Part shown: piece after piece, positions 1 to 8,306 of the stretch | Layout: the number at the start of each line of letters is the position of its first letter | Numbering within the stretch: the first letter of the stretch is position 1 | Assembly (NCBI GenBank): GCA_022842325.1 | Contig: JALHPU010000006.1 | Span: 105,898 to 169,897, forward strand | Length of the DNA stretch: 64,000 bases | Direction of reading: 5' to 3' | Source of the DNA: Sulfuritalea sp. | GTDB lineage: Bacteria; Pseudomonadota; Gammaproteobacteria; Burkholderiales; Rhodocyclaceae | Notes under the pieces: model-generated | What the model saw: only the letters and a program-made list of their open reading frames with translations | The model's database searches: none | Told to the model about the DNA's origin: nothing | Made by a program: the position numbers and the translations under genes

Positions 1-535
1 CGAACAGCAGCCGGGCCGCCGGCAGCTGCATGGCATCCACCGCGGCGCGATAGGCCGCGGCATCCGGCTTGAGGATCCCGCTGTAGCTGCCGTCGACGAC
101 GACGGCGATGTCCGCCATGACGTCGAGCCGATCGAGAAAGGTCTGGCCGTAGAACAGCTCGAGTTCATTGGACAGGATGCCGACCTTGATTTCGGCGCGC
201 GCGGCGGCGCACACCAGTGCGCGCATGTCGCTGCGAATCGCGGCATTGGGCTGGGTATGCCGCACCCGGCTGAGCAGGGCGTGCATGTCCCAGCCGGTCT
301 CGCCGCAGGCGCGTCCGATTTCGTCGGCGCGCCGCGCCCAGTAGTCGCGTTCCGTGATCCGGTTGTCCTGCATGGCGCGCCAAAGCTCGTCGGTCGAGGG
401 ATCGAGCGGTCCCAGCCAGTCGAGGCTGTGCGCCGGCAGGCCAAGAATGGCTTCGGTATCGCGATGCTTTTCGAACAGGGAATAGGTCAGCACACTGCCA
501 AAATCCAGGAGCAAACCTTCGGGCTTGATCCTCAT
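1..535 (-). CDS. HAD-superfamily hydrolase (partial, C-terminus beyond window)
   Basis: The N-terminal ~178 residues of a HAD-like phosphohydrolase or dehalogenase-type enzyme. Motif I is LLLDFGSVLT near residues 8-17, with the nucleophile Asp but Gly at the second position rather than the DxD of classic phosphatases, as in the haloacid-dehalogenase-like branch. Motif II is LSNE (about 120) and motif III is the Lys of LKPD (about 154). The start ATG at 535 overlaps the stop of the upstream gene as ATGA, so it is translated in one operon with the Tm-1-like protein and the aldehyde dehydrogenase. The substrate is unknown. The gene continues past base 1. Confidence 0.8.
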   Translation of the reverse strand, partial: MRIKPEGLLLDFGSVLTYSLFEKHRDTEAILGLPAHSLDWLGPLDPSTDELWRAMQDNRITERDYWARRADEIGRACGETGWDMHALLSRVRHTQPNAAIRSDMRALVCAAARAEIKVGILSNELELFYGQTFLDRLDVMADIAVVVDGSYSGILKPDAAAYRAAVDAMQLPAARLLF

Positions 536-1788
536 GACACGACTGCCTGGCCGGCGCCGATCACGCCGCGCGCCACCCAATCGTCGAAGATCGCCAGCAC
601 CCCGGCAGAGAAGCCCTCGTCGTTGATATGCACATCAAGCTCGACGAGTTGCACCGGAGCCTTCACATGGGTCCGCAGCTCGTCGAGAAAGACGCTGTGG
701 GCTTCCGGTGCATGCAGCGCCCGGTCGGGACGATCCCATTCCTGGACGCCCTTGAGCGGCAGCACCAGCGCCGTCGGCCCTGTCGCGTGCGCCAGCTTGT
801 CGGCGATGTAGCGCGCCGTCGCGCAACGTTCGGGCGGCGTCGTCGCCACCGAAGCGATCAGGCGGTTGTGTGCGTGATAGGCCCGCTCCGTGTAGCGTTG
901 GGGCAGCGGCTGCCAGGTCGGCAGGTCGATCATGTCGACCGCTCCGGGTGCGACGATCTGGGGCACGCCGGCGCGTCCGGCGGCCTCCAGGCGTCCGGCG
1001 CCGGAAGTGACGATGGAGCCGTTCACGTGGTTGCTGACCTCCTGCAGACTGAGATCGAGCACCGCGACAAAACGCCCTTGCGCCACCAGGGCTTCGAAGG
1101 CGCTGCCGCCCATGCCGGTCGTGTGAAAAACCGCGACCTCGTAGCCTCGGGCCTCCAGGGCCGGCTTGAGGGTGGTCATATAACTGAGGCAACTTTTGCC
1201 CAGCGAGGTCATGCCCACAATCGGCCGCTGATTGCGCGCCGGCACCGTCACGCTGCAGGCTCCGAGAACGGCGCCCGCAGCCTGGCTCAACATGGTCCGG
1301 CAGATGCTGTTTAGGCCATAAAGTCCGCCGGCCCACAGGATCATCATCAGGTCCGGCGCGATCCGCTCGGGCGGAATCAAGTGCGAGAAAGACACCGTCG
1401 ACACCACCAGTTTCGGCACCCCGAGGGGCAGGGCGCTGGTAAGGTCGAGGGCGAGATCGGTTCCCATGGTGCCACCAAGTACGATCAACGCATGTACCGT
1501 GCCTTGATTATGGAGGTCTTTCGCCAGCGCTACGGCGCCGACCGCCATGCGCGTCATGGCCTGGTTTTCGTCGCCGAGCGTGGCGAGCTCTTCCAGCCTC
1601 ACTCCGGCGGCTGCAGCAACTGTGGTATTGGGTATGTCAGCCACTAAGCCGGGTTCGCCCAAGACGCCGACATCCATGATCAGTCCGGCTCCGCCGATAC
1701 GCACGAGCTCTTCGCGCAGGTAGCGTACCTCGTCAGCCTTGGTATCGCAGGTGGCGACCAGGAGCACGGTCTTCAATTGTTTTGGCAT
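532..1788 (-). CDS. Tm-1-like ATP-binding domain protein (UPF0261 family)
   Basis: A 418-residue protein of the UPF0261/Tm-1-like family. The N-terminal half carries the family's VLLVATCDTKADEV opening and a VLGGTMGTDLALD segment. In the plant homologue Tm-1 this half binds ATP; the bacterial function is not settled, though homologues often sit in catabolic operons. The C-terminal TIM-barrel-like half includes GMGGSAFE and APGAVDM. The reading frame is open upstream to 1941, but the ATG at 1788 matches the family start and has AAGG about 9 bases before it. It lies between an aldehyde dehydrogenase (172-base gap) and a HAD hydrolase (4-base overlap). This suggests a small-molecule catabolic operon whose substrate I cannot name. 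Confidence 0.85.
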   Translation of the reverse strand: MPKQLKTVLLVATCDTKADEVRYLREELVRIGGAGLIMDVGVLGEPGLVADIPNTTVAAAAGVRLEELATLGDENQAMTRMAVGAVALAKDLHNQGTVHALIVLGGTMGTDLALDLTSALPLGVPKLVVSTVSFSHLIPPERIAPDLMMILWAGGLYGLNSICRTMLSQAAGAVLGACSVTVPARNQRPIVGMTSLGKSCLSYMTTLKPALEARGYEVAVFHTTGMGGSAFEALVAQGRFVAVLDLSLQEVSNHVNGSIVTSGAGRLEAAGRAGVPQIVAPGAVDMIDLPTWQPLPQRYTERAYHAHNRLIASVATTPPERCATARYIADKLAHATGPTALVLPLKGVQEWDRPDRALHAPEAHSVFLDELRTHVKAPVQLVELDVHINDEGFSAGVLAIFDDWVARGVIGAGQAVVS

Positions 1789-1960
1789 GTTGGCCTTGTG
1801 TCCACCGATTCGATCATCCCGACTCGGTCCATGGCGCCCGAACGACATGCCGGGCAGCGGTGCAAGCAAATCCGACTGTAGCCGGGAGCACCGTTTGCGG
1901 TTATCGAAAACATGCAATTCGGCATTGCCCGCCGGGGGCAAGTAATGGCGCGATCTAGCA

Positions 1961-3400
1961 TCAAGCGGCGATGCTCACCAACTTCACCTCGGTGTAGGCG
2001 AGAAGGCCCTCCATGCCGCTTTCCTGGCCCATGCCGCTTTCCTTCCAGCCGCCAAACGGGGTTTCCGGTTGCGATACGCCAAAGTGATTGATACCGACCA
2101 TGCCCGCTTCCAGTTCTTCGCTCAGGCGATGCGCAGTTGCCAGGTCGCGGGTGAACGCGTAGGCGCTCAAACCGACGGCAAGGCGGTTGGCCTCGGCCAG
2201 TGCCTCGTCGAGCGTGGAAAATGGTTGCAGCAGGGCGATCGGGCCGAAGGGTTCGACTTGCTGAACCCGGGCAGCCGCAGGAACGTGCTCGAGCACGGTG
2301 GGCGGGTAGAAATGTCCCTTGCCTGGCAATGCCTGCCCGCCGCAACAAAGCTTGCCACCCCTTGCCAGCGCGTCATCGACGAAGTTCTCCATTTCGCGCA
2401 GCCTGCGTCCGTGGATCAATGGCCCCATGTCGCTGCTTTGGTCGAGCCCGGAGCCGACCTTGAGCGACTCGGCATGGGTAACGAAGTGGTCACGAAATTC
2501 GGCATAGCGGGATTCGTGGATATGGAAACGGATCGGCGACGCACAGACCTGTCCGGCATTGCGGAATTTTGCCGTCACCGCCAGCTTCGCCGCGCGTGCG
2601 ATATCGGCGTCGGCACAGACGATCACCGGCGCGTGGCCGCCAAGTTCCGCGGTGTAACGCTTCATGCCGCGCGCCGCCAGCTCGCCCAGCATCTTGCCGA
2701 CGGCGACCGATCCGGTGAATGACGCCTTGCGGATCGGTTCAGAGGTGAGCAGCGCGGAGGAGATTTTCGCCGGCTCGCCGCACAGCATGTTGATGACGCC
2801 CGGTGGCAATCCTGCGTCATGAAATGCCTCGACAATCAGCATGCAGCTCGCCGGCGTTTCCTCGGCCGGCTTGATGATCACGCTGCATCCCGCCGCCAGT
2901 GCACCGCCAAGCTTGCGGCTGGGAAGATTGACCGGAAAATTCCAGGGCGTGAATGCCGCCACCGGTCCCACCGGCTGGCGCATCACCGTCTGGCTCAAGA
3001 CGTTCGTCTGGCGCGGCGGCACGGTGCGTCCATATAGGCGCTTACCTTCTTCCGCGAGAAAATCGATGATGTCGGCCGAAAGTTGCACTTCGCGCAGCGC
3101 TTCGGCCAAGGGCTTTCCCTGCTCCAGGGTGATCGCACGCGCAATGCGCGGTGCCCGTTCGCGCAACAGGCGTGTTGCTTGTGTAATCACCTGAAAGCGC
3201 TCAAACGCCGTACGTGAGCGCCACACCCGGTAGCCGCGCCCGGCGGCCGCCAGCGCCGCATCGATCTCCGCATCACCGGCCACGGGAAGTCGGCCCAGAT
3301 CGCTGCCGTCGGCAGGATTTTCAACCCCGATGCTGCCGGAGCCGGTTTGTTCGAGCCACTGACCGTCGATATACAGCCTTAGTTTCGGGTAATCATCCAT
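1961..3400 (-). CDS. NAD(P)-dependent aldehyde dehydrogenase (succinate-semialdehyde-dehydrogenase-like)
   Basis: A full-length 479-residue class-3-fold ALDH. It would oxidise an aldehyde to a carboxylic acid in the cytoplasm. Visible motifs are the cofactor-side TPWNFP (161-166) and KPAEETP, the general base Glu252 in AELGGHAP, the nucleophile Cys286 in NAGQVCASP, and the C-terminal PFGGWKESGMG. The length and the GQVCASP loop resemble the GabD/SSADH branch, but the substrate cannot be fixed from sequence. It is the first gene of the minus-strand operon with the Tm-1-like and HAD genes. A divergent AraC-type regulator begins 234 bases away and probably controls it. Confidence 0.88.
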   Translation of the reverse strand: MDDYPKLRLYIDGQWLEQTGSGSIGVENPADGSDLGRLPVAGDAEIDAALAAAGRGYRVWRSRTAFERFQVITQATRLLRERAPRIARAITLEQGKPLAEALREVQLSADIIDFLAEEGKRLYGRTVPPRQTNVLSQTVMRQPVGPVAAFTPWNFPVNLPSRKLGGALAAGCSVIIKPAEETPASCMLIVEAFHDAGLPPGVINMLCGEPAKISSALLTSEPIRKASFTGSVAVGKMLGELAARGMKRYTAELGGHAPVIVCADADIARAAKLAVTAKFRNAGQVCASPIRFHIHESRYAEFRDHFVTHAESLKVGSGLDQSSDMGPLIHGRRLREMENFVDDALARGGKLCCGGQALPGKGHFYPPTVLEHVPAAARVQQVEPFGPIALLQPFSTLDEALAEANRLAVGLSAYAFTRDLATAHRLSEELEAGMVGINHFGVSQPETPFGGWKESGMGQESGMEGLLAYTEVKLVSIAA

Positions 3401-3633
3401 ATTGACTGTTCCTCATCCGGAGCGGTCGCGGCTCCGGTCTTTGTGGAAGACTTTAGTCGTGGCAGGTGCACAGCGTTATCTATCTTCAGCAATTCCGTGC
3501 TGGATACGGACGGCGCCTGGCATGCAGCAAGAGCTCCGATCTTGGGTGCAGTGCAACTTGACCTCCATGGAGAAATGAATAACCATCCGCCGCTACAGTG
3601 ATCGGCGCCAGATCGGTCCTGGTGGAGGAGTAC

Positions 3634-4617
3634 ATGACAACAGCTGAAATTGAGGCGACCCGAGCCTATCGGCGCGCCCGTGAATTGCTCGACTCGCAGG
3701 ATCACGCCGGAGAGCTAACAGGCTGGAACCAGAATTACGATCAGATTTCCCGCGGTGCTTTTCGCAGCCGGTTGGTGGAGATCGAGTTCGATAATTTCCA
3801 CATCTTCCAGGAAGATCTGTCGCAGGCCGTGTTTCAGACCGGCCAATGCTGCAAGGACACGGTCGCGCTTGGCGTATTCTCGGTGATGTCCGGCGAGGCG
3901 CGCTGGCATGGCGGTGCGGTGGGCATGGACGACGTGCTGTTTCTCGAAGGGCAAGGTGAATTGGTTCTCACCACGCCCAAGACGAGCTCCCTGATGTGTG
4001 TTGGGTTACCTACCAAGCAGCTCGAAAACTGGTGTGATGACATATCCGGCTCGACACGCGAGCGCGTGCGCCGTCTTTCCGCAACCCCACTGCGCGACCG
4101 TTCTGCGGCGGAAAATCTGCGGACCAGCTTGACCAGCTTGATTAGCGAACTGGTGAATCGCCCGGACGATGAATTACCTGTTGCGGTCGCCCGTCAGCTG
4201 CGCGATGAACTCGCAGTGCTGATCGTTAACCTGCTTTGCGACGAACACTGCAAGGAGGAAAGACGTGTAACCGGCAAGGCCAAAAAAGTGGTGCAGAGAG
4301 CCCGTGCCTATGCCCTCGACAGACGAGAAGAGCCACCAACCATGCTTGATGTCTGCAAGCACACTTATGTTTCGCTGCGCACCCTGCAAAACTGCTTTCA
4401 GGCGGTACTGGGGGAAAGCCCCGCCACTTACCTGAAAATGCTGCGTCTCAATGGCGCCAAACGCGATCTCATTAAGCGAGGCGATAGCGCCCGGGTAAGC
4501 GATGTTGCCGCCGATTGGGGTTTTTGGCACTTGTCGCAGTTTTCATCCGATTACCGGCGCATGTTTGGGGAGTTGCCGTCGACAACTCGTACAGTGGGGA
4601 CTGGCTGCCACGCTTAG
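3634..4617 (+). CDS. AraC-family transcriptional regulator
   Basis: A 327-residue regulator with an N-terminal cupin-like sensing region (about 30-150) and a C-terminal AraC/XylS double helix-turn-helix (about 225-325: VSLRTLQNCFQ, then DVAADWGFWHLSQFSSDYRRMFGE). The LRLNGAKRDL segment resembles the EutR-like branch. A GTG 36 bases upstream (3598) is in frame, but the ATG at 3634 is preceded by GGAGGAG at 3-5 base spacing, so I chose it. It is divergent from the aldehyde dehydrogenase operon and is the obvious candidate to regulate it; the inducer is unknown. Its somewhat lower GC than the neighbours hints at a different history. Confidence 0.87.
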   Translation: MTTAEIEATRAYRRARELLDSQDHAGELTGWNQNYDQISRGAFRSRLVEIEFDNFHIFQEDLSQAVFQTGQCCKDTVALGVFSVMSGEARWHGGAVGMDDVLFLEGQGELVLTTPKTSSLMCVGLPTKQLENWCDDISGSTRERVRRLSATPLRDRSAAENLRTSLTSLISELVNRPDDELPVAVARQLRDELAVLIVNLLCDEHCKEERRVTGKAKKVVQRARAYALDRREEPPTMLDVCKHTYVSLRTLQNCFQAVLGESPATYLKMLRLNGAKRDLIKRGDSARVSDVAADWGFWHLSQFSSDYRRMFGELPSTTRTVGTGCHA

Positions 4618-5181
4618 CATGTGATACCGAAGCTAGAGTCATTTGGCAATTGGTCTTGCGTGAAAATGACATCGGCGGTGAACTTGTAGCGATCAATCAG
4701 TGCTCGGTACCCGTTGATGATCTTCGTCACTCGAAGGTCTCAGCGGAAGGTAACGGGATCGAGCCTTCACTTGGGCAGTTTGGAATCCGGCAGATGCTCG
4801 GCCAAGGACTAAACCGCTCCGCGGTAGGGGTATGCGATCTGCCTGAAGTGAAGTAAAGGGTATTGGTGCGCGACGACGGCAAGAGTGCCACTGTCGAAGC
4901 TGAGGCACTCCGCCCCGATTTGCAGCAAGCACATCACAAGCGTACCACCTGAAAGTCGGCGCTGGCGATACGGCAATTGTGGGAGTGCCGTGGTGGTGCC
5001 ACCCCTTCCCCACCCCGGCCCTCCCCTTTGCCGGCCCGCGGTCTCGACACACCCGGGATTCCGCTTCGCGGCGGGCGAGCGGATTCCCCGGCAGGCAAGG
5101 CCTGGGGAGGGAGTGTTCCTGTGTTGCGCCTTCGCACGGAACCTTCAATGGCAGAATGTAATATTCACGGAGGGCCCGATC
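4618..5181. other. Intergenic region, no gene recognised
   Basis: 564 bases between the AraC gene and the DUF1993 gene. Short open frames exist on both strands but none has a family-like sequence with a ribosome site. The first half (to about 4860) is of lower GC, like the AraC gene; the second half is C-rich and then GC-rich. No clear promoter consensus or terminator was seen. It may be decayed sequence. Confidence 0.4.
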
Positions 5182-5688
5182 ATGACCATCTCGATGTACC
5201 AAGCCAGCGCACCGCGCCTGGCCAACATGCTGCGCAACCTCGACGCCATCCTCGCCAGGGCGCAGGCGCATGCGACGGCGAAGAAAATCGATCCGGCCGT
5301 TCTGTTGTCGGCCCGGCTGTTTCCCGACATGTTGCCGCTGGTGAAACAGGTTCAGATCGCCACCGACCACGCCAAGGGCTGCGTCGCCCGGCTGGCCGGC
5401 GTCGAGGTGCCCAAATTCGAGGATACGGAGCAGAGCTTCGATGATCTCCGGGCGCGCATCGGCAGGATCATCGCCTTCGTTGAATCGTTTTCCGCCGCAC
5501 AGATCGATGGTTCCGAGGAGCGGGATATCGCGCTCAAGGCGGGCGGACAGGAAATGAGCTTCAAGGGCCTGACCTACCTCCTCGGCTATGCCATGCCGAA
5601 TTTCTATTTCCATCTGGTGACGGCCTACAACATCCTGCGTCACAACGGCGTGGAAATCGGCAAGCGCGATTACATCGGAACGCCGTAG
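5182..5688 (+). CDS. DUF1993 family protein
   Basis: A 168-residue protein that matches the DUF1993 family along its length: N-terminal MTISMYQASAPRL, a central segment with DHAKGCVARLAG, and the C-terminal segment YAMPNFYFHLVTAYNILR with H-N-G-V. The family is a predicted all-helical DinB-like four-helix-bundle protein, probably cytoplasmic, of unknown function. The ATG at 5182 is preceded by GGAGGG 7 bases upstream. The frame stays open further upstream, but that part is C-rich and not family-like. It stands alone: the next gene is about 300 bases downstream. Confidence 0.85.
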   Translation: MTISMYQASAPRLANMLRNLDAILARAQAHATAKKIDPAVLLSARLFPDMLPLVKQVQIATDHAKGCVARLAGVEVPKFEDTEQSFDDLRARIGRIIAFVESFSAAQIDGSEERDIALKAGGQEMSFKGLTYLLGYAMPNFYFHLVTAYNILRHNGVEIGKRDYIGTP

Positions 5689-5985
5689 CGGTTTCGATCA
5701 ATGCGAACGCTGCGACCGCTTCCGCTCGCCCCGTGCCACCGCCGCCATCGCCCGGCTGAATGCGCGCAACTGGGCCGTCACTACCGATGGCTCTGACCGG
5801 TAGCGGCCTGCTGATCCTGCGCGAGCGGATCGGCAAGCGGACAAGCCGAGGAATCCCCGGTTCAGCGTTCCAGGCAACACCTCGCACCTGTCATTAATAA
5901 CCACACTACGAACAATGCGATTGGGGTAGAATCGCCGGCGCCGAATTCGAACGTATATGGTTTTCAAACCGAGGTAGCGACGGGC

Positions 5986-7290
5986 ATGAGCTGGGGAACA
6001 ACATCATTCGGCGCGACGTGTCCATACGCATTGCTGGGCCTGCCCACTACCGCGTCGGATCTGGAAATCAAGCGTGCCTATCGGCTAAGCCTCGATCGCC
6101 TGCGCGCCGCCGTGGGTAGTTCGGCCGGGGACGCGTCAATTGACCAACTCGACGCCGCGCGTTGGGCCTACCGGCTGCTGAGCGATTCCGAACAACGCCG
6201 GCGCTACGATGCAGAGCGCTTGGCCAGTGTCGCGGCAACCAAGTCCCCGGCAGTTGCTGCCACAACGAATGAGCATTCGGCAAGCTTCCATGGCAGCGGC
6301 AAGGTCTATGCCCGTATCTGGATCACCAATCTGCTGCTTTCGCTGCTGACGCTGGGCATCTACTCGGCGTGGGCCAAGGTGCGCCGGGAACAGTACTTCC
6401 ATCGCCACCTGCGCATCGATGGTGTCGGCTTCGATTACCACGGCGATCCGCGCGCCATTTTGCGCGGACGGATACTCTTTGTCCTGATTCTGGCCGCCTA
6501 TTCGCTGACCAGATACATGCCGCCCTTGCTTGCCACCTCTGTCACGCTGGGCGCGGTGCTGCTGTTTCCCTGGATGGTGGTGCGTTCGTTGCAGTTCCGC
6601 GCCGCGAACACCAGCTATCGCGGCCTGCGCTTTTCCTTTCGCGGACGTTATCGAGAAGCACTGGCGGCCTATCTCGGCTATGGCCTGCTGACCTTGCTCA
6701 GCTGCGGCCTCGCCCTGCCGTTGATGATGTGGCGGCAAAAACAATTCCTCATCGGCAATCTCGGCTACGGCGCCCGCAGTTTTGGCTTCCACGCCACGCG
6801 CCGCATGTTCTACAAGGCGCTCTGGCTGCCGACGCTGGCGCTTTTCGCACTGATCGCCGGCCCTGTTCTGGCGCTGATCTTCTTCGGCAAGTCCCTCATC
6901 TTCGTCGTCGGCGCGCTGCTTGCCTCGAAGATACTGGTTCCATGGCTGATCCTGGCCGTCCTCCTGGTCAACTTCCTGGTCTTGCCCTACGCGCGGATGG
7001 TCGCGCTCAACCTGGCATGGTCGAACACCCACCTCGACGGCGCGAGGTTGATCTGCCGGCTGCGCTTTTTCGGCTACGGCGCGACCCAGCTTTCCAACTG
7101 GCTGCTGATGGTCCTGAGCCTCGGCCTGTTCTGGCCGTGGGCGATGATCCGGAACATTCATTACCGGGCCAATCATTTCGCGGTCGATACCAGCGAATCG
7201 CTCGACGAGTTCATCGCCGGCCGCCAGGCCGGCGCCTCGGCCCTGGGCGGCGAAGCCGCCAGCGCGCTCGACATGGAAATCGGCCTGTGA
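5986..7290 (+). CDS. Degenerate J-domain fused to DUF898 (YjgN-like) membrane protein
   Basis: A 434-residue two-part protein. Residues 10-78 look like a DnaJ J-domain: the opening PYALLGLPTTAS, a helix-II-like IKRAYR, and a closing AYRLLSDSEQRRRYD. However, the HPD tripeptide that activates Hsp70 is absent; the loop region reads LDRLRAAVGS. Residues 95-410 are a polytopic DUF898/YjgN-type integral membrane domain, recognisable by repeated blocks of the form YSAWAKVRREQYF / MMWRQKQFLIGN / FWPWAMIRNIHYRANHF. This suggests three internal copies, each with hydrophobic helices. It is the first gene of a tight operon (GTGA overlap with the M48 protease). Function unknown. Confidence 0.82.
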   Translation: MSWGTTSFGATCPYALLGLPTTASDLEIKRAYRLSLDRLRAAVGSSAGDASIDQLDAARWAYRLLSDSEQRRRYDAERLASVAATKSPAVAATTNEHSASFHGSGKVYARIWITNLLLSLLTLGIYSAWAKVRREQYFHRHLRIDGVGFDYHGDPRAILRGRILFVLILAAYSLTRYMPPLLATSVTLGAVLLFPWMVVRSLQFRAANTSYRGLRFSFRGRYREALAAYLGYGLLTLLSCGLALPLMMWRQKQFLIGNLGYGARSFGFHATRRMFYKALWLPTLALFALIAGPVLALIFFGKSLIFVVGALLASKILVPWLILAVLLVNFLVLPYARMVALNLAWSNTHLDGARLICRLRFFGYGATQLSNWLLMVLSLGLFWPWAMIRNIHYRANHFAVDTSESLDEFIAGRQAGASALGGEAASALDMEIGL

Positions 7291-8306
7291 AACTCGACGG
7301 CCAGTTCTTCGACGGCAAGACCTCGGTCAGACATCCTGTCGCCGTCGAGGTCGTCGGCGGCGAACTGGTCATCGTCGGCAAGGGCATCGAAGGCCGCACG
7401 CCGCTGGGACGGATCGATATCGGCGAATGCCTTGATGGCGGCGCCCTCACCCTGCGCCTGCCGGACGGTTCGAGTTGCGAGGTGGCCAACGGCAATGCCC
7501 TCGAGGCGATGATCGATGGCGCCGGGCGCCGGCCGCCGCTCATGGTGGTGCTCCAGCGCAATGCGATTTCGGCCGTGGCCGCGCTTGTGCTGCTGATCGG
7601 GCTGGTCGTGTCGGGCTACCGCTGGGGCCTGCCCTGGACCGCCGAACAACTGGCGCCACGGATTCCGCAGGCCGCGGTGTCCAAGCTGGGCGATCTCGTT
7701 TTGCGCTCGCTGGACCGTGAGGTGCTCAAGCCAAGCACCCTGAGCATCGAACGGCAGCGCGCCCTGCGGGCCGGAACGGATGCCCTCGCCGCCGCCCAGG
7801 CCCTGCCGGCGCACAAGCTGCTCTTTCGCGGCTCGCCGCAACTGGGCGCCAACGCGTTTGCCCTGCCCGGCGGCACCATCGTCGTGCTTGACCGGCTGGT
7901 CGCGCAGGCAAGCGACGAGCAGGTGATCGCCGTGATCGCCCACGAACTCGGCCACATCGCCCACCACCATCCGATGCGCCGGCTGATTCATGACGCCGTT
8001 ATCTCGACCGCTGTTGCAGCCTACCTCGGCGACCTGTCCGCCGCGGTCGCCAGCGCCACCGCGCTGGTACTCAGCGCCTCCTATTCGCGTGACTACGAGT
8101 TGGAGGCCGACCGCTACGCGGCCGAACGGCTTGTCGCCACCGGCCGCGATCCGCTGGTTCTGGTCGCGCTGCTGGAAAAGCTCGACCGCAGAACCGGCGG
8201 CGCCAGCTTGATCTCGACCCATCCCGACCTCGCCGCGCGCACCGCCGCGCTGCGCCGCATCGGCGCCGACCGCCAGTCGGCGGTCACAGGCCCATCGACA
8301 CAATGA
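7287..8306 (+). CDS. M48-family zinc metallopeptidase, membrane-anchored
   Basis: A 339-residue protease. Residues 1-90 form a soluble N-terminal region, residues 92-111 a transmembrane helix, then the M48 catalytic domain. Zinc ligands and base are visible: H219-E220-x-x-H223 in AHELGHIAHHH, and the downstream ELEAD (271-275) giving the third ligand. The topology puts the catalytic domain on the other side of the membrane from the N-terminus, probably the periplasm. Translation starts at a GTG that overlaps the upstream stop (GTGA) and the gene ends with an ATGA overlap into the next gene, so all three products are probably made together. By family (HtpX, LoiP/YcaL-like) a role in envelope protein quality control is likely. 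Confidence 0.87.
   Translation: MKLDGQFFDGKTSVRHPVAVEVVGGELVIVGKGIEGRTPLGRIDIGECLDGGALTLRLPDGSSCEVANGNALEAMIDGAGRRPPLMVVLQRNAISAVAALVLLIGLVVSGYRWGLPWTAEQLAPRIPQAAVSKLGDLVLRSLDREVLKPSTLSIERQRALRAGTDALAAAQALPAHKLLFRGSPQLGANAFALPGGTIVVLDRLVAQASDEQVIAVIAHELGHIAHHHPMRRLIHDAVISTAVAAYLGDLSAAVASATALVLSASYSRDYELEADRYAAERLVATGRDPLVLVALLEKLDRRTGGASLISTHPDLAARTAALRRIGADRQSAVTGPSTQ

Noticed and set aside
4885..5181. N-terminal extension of the DUF1993 protein
   Set aside because: The frame is open, but the extra ~99 residues are Pro/Arg/Cys-rich, not family-like, and the ATG at 5182 has a strong ribosome site.
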